DNA of 64,000 nt from Schistosoma mansoni (lineage: Eukaryota; Platyhelminthes; Trematoda; Strigeidida; Schistosomatidae). The notes beneath the pieces were generated by a model that was not told the DNA's origin, ran no database searches, and saw only the letters and a program-made list of their open reading frames with translations. The DNA is taken from contig NW_017386093.1 of assembly GCF_000237925.1 (NCBI RefSeq), positions 62,001-126,000 of the forward strand, read 5' to 3'. The position numbers and the translations under genes were made by a program. Every line of letters starts with the position of its first letter. The stretch's first letter is position 1. This document shows, piece after piece, positions 55,960 to 64,000 of the stretch.

Positions 55960-56780
55960 TTCAAGTGTGAACCTTAAAAGAGATACTCATGACAAAAATA
56001 AGCGTTTCAATGTGGGACATAAATTTGCAACAATCGAAGATCCTGAAGGTCCCATGGTGACTGCAATCGTTTGTTTATATTAAGTCCCTTTGAAAGTGAA
56101 GAGTATTGAATTTAAGTATAGTTTGAGGGATTTCATGATTGAACTAATGCTTAATGGACATCTGCTAGACAGAACATGATCAATCTCTAGTAAACCATCA
56201 ACGAAGTCCAGGCATCTATCAATTGGAATGCTAGTGTATAAGAATGCGACATCACACCTTACCATTGTTGCGTTTTTGTCGATGAATAACTCTGACATCT
56301 TTCATTTGAATTCGTATGAATCCTTTACGACATTAATTAGGGTGTGTTGAAGTGGCTTCAGTATGTTGCTTAGATATTTAGATAAAGCATATGTGAGAGT
56401 ACTTGTGAAGTCCACTATGTGCATTAAAGGAATGTCAGGATGTGAATTTCTGGTAGCTCAAAGAAGCGTGATATGGTGTTGGATTTAGAATACGAAGTAA
56501 ACCATAGGGAAACTTGTTTCGAATCTAACTATTTTTAACCACTTGAGAATTTTTAGAATCGATCTTTAAATATGGTTCCATCGATAGATGAATTGGAGCC
56601 TTCTCTTCATAGTTGCTTTTATTCATGATTACTGTTGTAGTACCTTTGTCAGCTTTAATAATGATAATCGTTCTATCTTTTCGCAATGAGCGCAAAACTC
56701 CCCATTCACGAAAAATCAGAAATACATCATCATACGATGTAACTGGAATCATATCAAACGGCCACAAAAGTCTCATTATT
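55960..56780 (-). mobile_element. Penelope-like element RT fragment
   Basis: Minus strand: SLRKDRTIIIIKADKGTTTV (about 56690-56630) is the Penelope RT entry (K-A-D-K-G). RCDVAFLYTSIPIDRCLDFV (about 56255-56195) is RT motif A region. The pieces lie in element order with breaks between. It may be part of the same family as the GIY-YIG piece at 48.5 kb. Confidence 0.75.
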
Positions 56781-57408
56781 AAATATAATGTTTAAATAAC
56801 AAGAATAGGGTGTGTGAGAAGGAAGAGTCGAACGAAAAAAGAAAACAATTCTCGTTCGACCAACCGTTACTATATCGATTGAAAATGATAATGAAATTCA
56901 GCAAAAACAAAATTGACCAAGAGGGTGAATGTATACAAGAAGCTAAAAGTGGGAAAATCAATAAAGAAATGAGGAAAGACCACATAGTTTAATTCCCTCT
57001 GAAAAACAACACAAATCACAAGCGACAAACAAAAACAAAGGAATAGGTTATTGTGATGTTATTAAATCATGTATATGCAAATAATAAATGTACAACGAGA
57101 AAAAGGTACTAGTGGTTGAATACTAACGTAATAATAATAATAATAATAATAACATTATAGTTTTTAAACAGAAAGAAACCAGTTAAATCACAGATAATTC
57201 AGTTTTAATGGGAATTATATAATTTGTTAGTACTTCAAGCCTACAATCATATTATCTTGATGAAGAAAGGGGACGACAGACAACCATCTACCATGCAACA
57301 CAAACAACTGAATATCGACTTGAATGTCACATACATCTGTCAATTATCAATCAAATAGAGTCAGTTATCCAAAAGTCAGCGGGTCTGTTGAAGACAAACA
57401 CTTGTTAT
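56781..57408. other. Unassigned DNA with (TAA)n
   Basis: A (TAA)n run lies at 57129-57152. No gene recognised. Confidence 0.45.
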
Positions 57409-57639
57409 TTACGCAGTAGTGGTAAAAGCAGGAATTTCAAGTGATTTTGTTTGAGTAAAATGTTTTACATGGAAACTACTAGTACTGCTGTTGTAAGTAC
57501 AGGTATTACGCAATTCAGAGACGCATGAATTACAAAACTGTACAGACCTTTGTTCATTTGACCATAAACTTGGAATTGTTGGAGGGTCTGAATGAATACA
57601 CCGAGAGCATGTAAGTAGACCACATGAATGACAATGAAC
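57409..57639 (-). CDS. Candidate exon, C-terminal half of a FYVE-like zinc finger
   Basis: After a possible acceptor (AAACAAACAG, ending 57640) the minus strand reads VHCHSCGLLTCSRC, then about 22 residues later VQFCNSCVSELRN and a stop after 77 codons. C-H-S-C-G-L-L-x-C-x-x-C followed by V-x-F-C-x-x-C is the second part of a FYVE finger (C-R-x-C-G...V-R-V-C-x-x-C), a domain that binds PI3P on endosomes. The first C-x-x-C pair and the W-x-x-D motif should be in an upstream exon that I could not find. The acceptor is weak. The exon could belong to a real gene or be a decayed duplicate. Confidence 0.4.
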   Translation of the reverse strand, partial: VHCHSCGLLTCSRCIHSDPPTIPSLWSNEQRSVQFCNSCVSELRNTCTYNSSTSSFHVKHFTQTKSLEIPAFTTTA

Positions 57640-58193
57640 CTGTTTGTTTTTCCGGAAAAACAATTAAAATAAAGACCAATATATGACATTGAGCATAAAT
57701 TTCACTGACAAAATCAAATGGTACCGTCTTTACAGTATGCTTCTTGACGATGTGCAAACACTGACCTTAAACAAGACGACACCCCAAAAGGTTTTTACAA
57801 ACAATTAAAATAACTCATAATGTCATTGAATAAGAAAAAAAAAGAGAATTTTTCCTTACCTCTTGATTAGTACGTGACCTCATTTGTTATTTATTGTCGA
57901 ATCAATTTATAATGCAAACTTTCCTAGCCTCCTGTAGACATATGTTTCTACAAACAATGTGATAAACACGATATCACAAAGTCACTGTTTTGAAAACCCA
58001 CGGTCGGGGAACATTATGGATAATTGGGTTTCAATTAGAAAGAAATTGATGCTATCGAAAGCTTACTTAGCTTTACATGAATCTACAACTTCTGAATTAA
58101 TAGAATTATCTACATTTACATAGAACAAGAAGGAAAGTAGTGACATCAAAACATGTTCATACGGTGTTGTGTCCTCCATACTCAATGGGTTAA
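57640..58193. other. Unassigned DNA
   Basis: Searched on the minus strand for the first half of the FYVE finger without success. No repeat recognised. Confidence 0.4.
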
Positions 58194-58298
58194 TTATAGA
58201 GTTTTGATTACATCAGCATATGCTTCGAAAGGAAGTGAGCTGTTAAAATCTCTCCACCATTGACCAACAGCTTGTTCTGTGGACTTGATAGATTGGAT
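58194..58298 (-). CDS. Candidate terminal exon, family unknown
   Basis: Following an acceptor (GCAATTATAG) the minus strand is open for 34 codons to a TAA: IQSIKSTEQAVGQWWRDFNS, then S-L-P-F-E-A-Y-A-D-V-I-K-T-L. The composition looks protein-like and the EQAVGQWWRDF part resembles EQFVRWWRRF at 41.1 kb. No family recognised. Confidence 0.3.
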   Translation of the reverse strand: MQSIKSTEQAVGQWWRDFNSSLPFEAYADVIKTL

Positions 58299-59269
58299 CT
58301 ATAATTGCGTGGCCTTCGTTTGAACGGTTATTTTTTGTGTTGTCCGATTCTGATACTGATATACAAGCTTCTTACACAGTAGCCCAAACCAGCTAGTTGA
58401 GTGAGAACGAAGCTTTGATGACTAAAACCAAATCAGGAATGTGTATTTACTAAGTCATTAATATATGTCTTTATTTCATGCAATTAGTTACCTTTATGAA
58501 TTTAAATAAAGGCAGAACAAATATTGATGCAGAATAATATGAATTAATTATATGTCGTAGTTTCTCATCAGCTGCTTACAACCAAATATGTATTAGAATT
58601 TTAGCATTGAGATGATAAATAGTGTGGAAAATAAGTGAATGTAGAGGATTGGAATGACAAAGGGTTATCAATGATAACTATGCATATAAATATGTGCAAG
58701 AAAAGGTCAGAGGTTATTAGGTATTAGAATGAAGGAAGGAAGTACCTTGTATTACTTACCGATTGATTTGACAAAGCTAACAGGCTATTACATACACAGC
58801 ATAAACTTCCTGATTTAAAGCAATGTGTCCAGTTCACATTGATTATACTCATCTCGCATTTCAACTGTTCAATGGTGGGTTGAGATAAATGTTTTTGATC
58901 ACCTAAAAATTTGTTATTTATTTATTATTCGATGAGAAAAAGAATAAAAAAGCTCAATTTAGTATCATGTTACAATGGGACGAGTATCGTAAAGGTTATA
59001 AATTTTCGGAACTATTTCTCAGATTATTGTCATATATATTTTGTTTAACTGGTATTATTGTATTTCCATGTTTCCTCCATTATAGACTCTCGATGGACCT
59101 ACTAACCAATGTTGTGCGTTTTGCTGATCTTTAATCGTTGCTATCAAATTACGTCCTGTTTGCTTTTTTGTAGTCCAGTCTCTGATTCCGGTTTGATCGT
59201 ACGAAGATTCTATGAACATAAATTTTCTATTTGACTCCGTATATTACCTAGGCTAATTCTGTTTGTGTA
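58299..59269. other. Unassigned DNA with repeat H, copy 2
   Basis: Bases 58330-58480 match 39095-39240. The rest is AT-rich with no gene recognised. Confidence 0.45.
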
Positions 59270-59463
59270 ACGGCGGCAATAAGAAACCAAATACGGGTGT
59301 CGTTGATGAATTTATTTTATGCATTCGTTTATCCAGACAGACATTCAGAATGAAGAAGCGGGAAAGTGAGGCGAGGGAGCCAACTCCGTCCGATCAAACG
59401 TGACTCAGTGTTTATAGTCAGACAAAAATAAGTTACAGACATGTGATGAGTAGAATAAGCAAT
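59270..59463. repeat. Dispersed repeat E, copy 2, left part
   Basis: Matches 29410-29600 and continues after the LINE-B derivative at 59991-60150. The repeat is therefore older than the insertion. Confidence 0.6.
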
Positions 59464-59990
59464 GCCCCCAAATGCCCTGGTAAGGCCGAGAGTGAGGAGA
59501 GTTTGCTCTCCCTCTCGAAATGCTCTCATATGGCCACGCGAATATATAGCCTCTGTCAGGGAAGTCCTACTCACTGCCTTCTCGTGGCGGGGGTGTTGTT
59601 CACAAAAGTGAGAAGACGAAAAGCGAATGTCCGGCCCTTTAACCGGGTTGGTGGACACGGAAAGTCCACCTAGGGGAGTTGGAAAACCCTGATTCCAAAC
59701 CAATGGTGCACATGGGCTCCAGTATCCTGATGGAACAAATGGCGTATGAACCAACCGTTGGTCACCGGCTACCATGGGACTGCATCTCCTCACGATGCTC
59801 CACTGCCTTATGGACTAGGCCTTTAGGTCAAAGGCTCGGGGTGTGGCTCCCTAAGAAAACCACCTGTTTCAGTTTGGGCACCTAGGCAGTATCACAGCCC
59901 TCACACAAATCTCATTTGATTTGTGGGGCGTATATTTATCTGGTGCTTGCTTGTACCAATATTTATGTGTTTAAATAAATAAATAAATAA
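59464..59990 (+). mobile_element. LINE-B leader-plus-tail element, complete, with 12-bp target duplication
   Basis: This 527-bp unit begins GCCCCCAAATGCCCTGG. It carries the whole LINE-B leader to ATCACAGCCCTCACACAAAT, then jumps to the 3' tail (TTTGTGGGGCGTATATTTAT ... TTGTACCAATATTTATG) and ends in (AAAT)n. AGAATAAGCAAT (59452-59463) and AGAATAAACAAT (59991-60002) flank it, a target duplication with one mismatch. It has no coding capacity and must have been moved in trans. Confidence 0.92.
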
Positions 59991-60150
59991 AGAATAAACA
60001 ATTCACATACATACGCTCATACAAAAACAATCAAGGTTAATAAGCGGATAATTAACAAGGTCAAAGCGTGATCTGAAAAGAATTAATAAATAGATCTGTA
60101 CGGGAGGTAGAATAATACATGTGGGCTTGACATGGTACTAGACACTACAG
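59991..60150. repeat. Dispersed repeat E, copy 2, right part
   Basis: ACGCTCATACAAAAACAATC, AAGGTTAATAAGCGGATAAT and TAACAAGG match 29622-29670. Confidence 0.65.
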
Positions 60151-60249
60151 CTTCGCTCGCTACCAGTAATAGCATGATTGTGTTTTTAGTGGCCTTGTAT
60201 CTGATTCCAACTAGATCGTATGTCGATTGTCATTGAAAAGTACATGCCT

Positions 60250-60640
60250 CCTGTTGTAACCTTTAAGCCTGGTTTAATATCACGTGACTTATTCGCCAAT
60301 CGGAATACAACTTATACAATCTTAGTAGTGTGCCAGACCAACGATTTTGTGTTTCTAGTCGCGCCAGTTGAGTCCCGAACACCAATACCAGCTTCCACTA
60401 TACGAATCATTTATTTCAAACATACTAGGTTTACATACAAGTCTAACGGACCATATTATACCATACAATAGGAAATAACATTTGTACATGTTCTAGGTGA
60501 AATTGTCTGTGATTTTGGGGGACCGTAATTAATAAACTGAGCATAACTTGGGAATAGTAAATTGTATAATAATAGTTCATAGGTCAAAATAAAGCGTATA
60601 ATAAGAGAAACATAAATATATATAATCTAGTTACTGAATA
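60250..60640 (+). repeat. LTR-like repeat G, copy 4 (fossil)
   Basis: Begins TGTTGTAACC and follows the copies at 34.3 and 36.6 kb up to the ATATATATAATCTAGTTACT stretch. Its end is replaced by the start of LINE-A copy 4. Old, solo. Confidence 0.45.
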
Positions 60641-60643
60641 AAC

Positions 60644-63403
60644 TCCGCCTGTAGCTCTTCTAGAGTTACTGCCGGTCCCAAGCCCGAGTAAAGGAGGAGG
60701 GTTGGGCATGGGGTTAGCGACCCCATCCCGTAGAAAAACTAACTCGCTAAAAAACGCTAACCAGAAGAAATAATTCAAACCATTTAAACTCTGCCCTGGG
60801 AGTTGAAGGAATAATTATGACGTCTCATGATGAAAGCCGAAATTTTTCGGAAGTCACGAGACCGATGCACCTTTTAACAACCAGAGCAACACTCTTTATA
60901 GGTACATGGAACGTTCGGACAATGTGGAAGACAGGAAAGACCAGCCAAATAGCAATGGAAATGAGGAGATACAACTTGGCAGTACTCGGAATCAGCGAAA
61001 CCCATTGGACACAAACTGGACAGAAAAGGCTAGGTACAGGAGAGATGCTGCTGTACTCCGGTCACGAAGGGGAAAATGCTCCACACATTCAGGGAGTTGC
61101 TCTAATGCTGTCCAAAGAAGCACGAAATGCACTTGTGGGATGGGAATCTCATGGACCCAGGATAATCAAAGCATCATTCAGAACAAAGAAGCAAGGGATC
61201 ACAATGAACGTTATCCAATGTTATGCACCCACCAATGATAGCAACGACGATGATAAACATCAGTTCTATGAAAGGCTGCAATCAATTATAGAGAAGTGCT
61301 CACGAAAGGACCTCACCATCCTGATGGGAGATCTAAATGCTAAAGTTGGAGTGGACAACACAGGATATGAAGATGTAATTGGACGACATGGATTAGGAGA
61401 GAGAAATGAAAATGGGGAGAGACTTGCAAACCTATGTGCATTCAACAAATTGGTTATAGGCGGCACAATATTCCCACACAAGCGCATACACAAAGCTACA
61501 TGGATCTCACTGGACCAAACCACAGAGAACCAGATAGATCACATCTGTATCAACAAAAAATTCCGAAGATCAATGGAAGATGTGAGAACCCGGAGAGGAG
61601 CTGACATAGCTTCAGATCACCACCTGGTTGTGGCCAAGATCAGACTGAAGCTAAAGAAAGACTGGACAACTGCACAAACAGCACTACAAAGGTTCAATAC
61701 AGCCTTCCTTCGAGATACTGACAAGCTCCATGAATTCAAGATAACTCTCAGCAACAGGTTCCAAGCTCTACAGGATCTACTGAAAGAACAAGAAACTACT
61801 TTGGAGGACAACTGGAAAGGGATCAAAGAAGCACTAACTTCAACGTGTCAGGAGGTTCTTGGTCCTAAGAAGCATCATCACAAGGAATGGATCTCTATGG
61901 GAACCCTGGACAAAATTCAAGAAAGGAAGAACAAGAAACTAGCAATTAACAACAGCCGAACACGAGCAGAGAAAGTCAAAGCACAAGCAGACTACGCAGA
62001 AGCAAACAGGGAAGTGAAGAAAAGCATTAAAGCCGACAAGTAGAAATACATGAGAGAACTAGCAACGACGGCGGAAAAAGCTGCAAGAGAAGGGAATATG
62101 AGACAACTATATGATACAACGAAGAAATTGGCAGGAAGATATAGCAAACCAGAGAGACCAGTCAAGGACAAAGAAGGAAAGACAATCACGGATATTGAAG
62201 AACAGAGGAAAAGATGGACAGAATACTTCGAGGAACTGCTGAACAGACCAGCCCCACTGAACCCACCGAACATCGAAGCAGCCCACACTGACCTTCCTAT
62301 AGATGTCACTCCATCAACGATCGAAGAAGTCAAGATGGCCATCATACAAATCAAAAGTGGGAAGGCGGCAGGACCTGACAGTATACCAGCAGAAGCACTG
62401 AAGTCAGACATTGAAATAACTGCAAACATGCTTCACCTTCTATTCAAGAAGATTTGGGAAGAGGAACAAGTGCCAATGGACTGGAAAGAAGGATATCTCA
62501 TCAAGATACAAAAGAAAGGAGATCTGAGCAAATGTGAAAACTACAGAGGCATCAGTTTGTTATCAGTACCAGGAAAAGTTTTCAACAGAGTGCTGCTGAA
62601 TCGGATGAAAGATGCAGTAGACGCCGAACTTAGGGATCAACAGGCTGGATTCCGTAAGGATAGGTCATGCACAGACCAGATTGCTACACTACGGATCATC
62701 GTTGAACAATCAGTCGAGTGGAACTCACCACCATACGTCAACTTCATTGACTATGAGAAGGCGTTTGACAGTGTGGACAGGAGAACATTATGGAAACTTC
62801 TTCGACACTATGGAGTTCCTGAAAAGATTGTCAACATTATTCAAGACTCACACGATGGACTACAGTGCAAAGTCGTGCATGGAGGACAGCTGACAGATGC
62901 ATTTCCAGTAAGGACCGGAGTCAGACAAGGCTGTCTACTCTCCCCATTCCTCTTCCTTCTGGTGATTGACTGGATTATGCAGACTTCGACATCTGACGGG
63001 AAATACGGAATACAATGGACAGCTCAGAATCAATTAGATGATTTGGACTTCGCAGATGACCTAGCCCTCCTCTCTCAGTCACACGAACAAATGCAGATGA
63101 AGACAGCAAATGTAGCAGCAGCCTCCGCATCGATAGGCCTCCACATTCACAAAGGAAAAGGCAAGATTCTCAAATGCAACACGGAGAACACCAACCCAAT
63201 CACACTTGATGGCGAAACTTTTGAAGAGTTGGAAACATTCACGTACCTGGGGAGCATCGTTGATAAACAAGGAGGATCTGATGCAGATGTAAAGGCGAGG
63301 ATTGGCAAAGCAAGAGCAGCATTTTTACAATTGAAGAACATATGGAACTCAAAACAACTCTCAACCAATTTCAAGGTCAGAATCTTTAATACGAACGTCA
63401 AGC
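60644..63403 (+). mobile_element. LINE-A copy 4, best preserved (RTE-like), coding nearly open
   Basis: A leader of about 170 bases with two hairpins is followed by one long EN-RT frame from 60817. Endonuclease (residues 1-280): GTWNVRTMW at 29-37, SETHW at 60-64, MGDLNAKVG at 170-178, SDHH at 266-269, all catalytic signatures present. A coiled, basic linker follows. RT (frame from 62050): AGPDSIPAEALKSD, NYRGISLLSVPGKVF, DQQAGFRKDRSCTDQ, FIDYEKAFDSVDRR (motif A), TGVRQGCLLSPF (motif B), LDFADDLALLS (motif C), TYLGSIVD. One in-frame TAG (62041-62043) splits the frame; other copies have TGG there. The C-terminus is missing because LINE-D sequence replaces it from about 63404. Confidence 0.93.
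60677..60726 (+). promoter_or_regulatory. Structured 5' leader of LINE-A
   Basis: Two neighbouring hairpins: CCCAAGCCC (60677-60685) can pair with GGGTTGGG (60699-60706), and ATGGGGT (60708-60714) pairs perfectly with ACCCCAT (60720-60726) around the loop TAGCG. They may serve translation or RNA processing. Confidence 0.5.
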
Positions 63404-64000
63404 GAAGGCTAATAAGAAGCCTACGCAATGATTGTGAACAGTGGTGGGTAGCGAAAGCAAGAGAGATGGAAAAGGCAGCGGCAATAGGTAACAGCAGACA
63501 GCTATTCAGACTTGTTTAGGAAACCGGTATTAGGAACCCAACTATCAGCGAAACTATCTCAGATAAAGATGGACATATCATTCATTCTCAATCCAGGAGA
63601 TCGGATCGATGGGCAGAACACTTTAGGGATCAGTTCAACTGGCCTTCAGCCACACCTCGGTTTCCCACGATCCCCAGTCGTCCTGAATGGTAAGTTGATG
63701 TAAGTCCTCCAACTCTCTACGAGGTTGAAAAAGCTATAGGAAATATGAAGCGAGGGAGAGCAGCAGGCCCTGACAGGTTTACTCCCGAGATTTTTAAGGA
63801 TGGTGGTCCAGTGCTAGCAGCGCGATTGACTGAGGTCTTAGGTAGCATCTGGGAACTGGACGTAATTCCATATGACTGGTCCCAATCACTGATTGTGCCA
63901 GTCTATAAGAAAGGACAAAAGTCCTCCTGTGACAATCACAGAGGAATCAGTTTGACTAATATAGTGTCTAAAATATTAGCTTCAATAATACTTAGGCGCC
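63404..64000 (+). mobile_element. LINE-D, RT entry, runs off the window
   Basis: After RRLIRSLRNDCEQWWVAKAR and EMEKAAAIGNSRQLFRLV, a TAG follows. The frame then continues with DRWAEHFRDQFNW, E-V-E-K-A-I-G-N-M-K, KRGRAAGPDRFTPEIFKDGG (63750-63805), SLIVPVYKKGQKSS and CDNHRGISLTNIVSKILASI. This is a different LINE from A (A-x-L-x-S-C... versus NYRGISLLSVPG). It is 5' truncated at the junction and reaches the right edge. Confidence 0.85.

Noticed and set aside
60644-60816. HDV-type self-cleaving ribozyme at the LINE-A 5' end
   Set aside because: The spacing between the paired strands (about 13 bases) is too short for the nested stems of that fold.

Overview
The window reads as nuclear DNA of a blood fluke (Schistosoma or a close schistosomatid). 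Reasons: AT-rich sequence, host genes split by very small and very large introns, tRNA-type SINEs that carry hammerhead ribozymes of the Schistosoma Sm-alpha kind, Penelope-like elements, and many copies of trematode LINEs. The species cannot be fixed from the sequence. There is no bacterial operon structure and no CRISPR.

Host genes are sparse. (1) A ribonuclease H1 gene on the minus strand, reconstructed here from four exons at 11743-11440, 5830-5722, 5689-5635 and 1078-863. The splice phases fit, and the last exon(s) lie left of base 1. Its introns of about 5.6 kb and 4.6 kb are full of retroelements, while one intron is only 32 bp. (2) A complete VPS45 gene (Sec1/Munc18 family) at 22530-24365 plus, with its whole coding region in one exon. 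(3) Weaker exon candidates: a Pax-octapeptide-like exon (32005-32162), a FYVE-like zinc-finger exon (57639-57409 minus), a short terminal exon (58298-58194 minus) and a short membrane-protein-like frame (41188-40922 minus).

The rest is mostly a retroelement graveyard. My labels are: LINE-A (one-frame endonuclease plus RT, RTE-like; copies at 2729-5562, 34767-35755 minus, 49572-51648 continuing at 55163-55517, and 60644-63403); LINE-B (full-length at 51649-55160); LINE-C (fragments, and inserts inside A and B copies); LINE-D (63404 to the right edge); CR1-like LINEs (8980-10640 and 13640-12490 minus). LINE-B has a short non-autonomous form made of its 5' leader joined to its 3' tail. One such copy (59464-59990, 527 bp) is bounded by a 12-bp target duplication. 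Penelope-like pieces occur at 15.2, 35.8, 37.8, 48.4-49.3 and 56 kb. The one at 48.4-49.3 kb has about 210-bp inverted repeats around a GIY-YIG endonuclease frame, each with a hammerhead-like motif.

SINEs cluster at 29.9-33.1 kb and 41.4-42.3 kb, often as head-on inverted pairs, and the 200-base assembly gap (41592-41791) falls in one such cluster. Old LTR-element fossils (BEL/Pao-like gag near 17.1 kb, Gypsy-like pieces at 18.9-20.8 kb and 47.5-48.3 kb, LTR-like repeats at 34.3, 36.6, 44.5 and 60.3 kb) are all broken. The most interesting observations are the leader-plus-tail derivatives of LINE-B (with a parallel in LINE-C), the co-occurrence of two hammerhead-bearing retroelement classes, and the RNase H1 gene with its contrasting introns.
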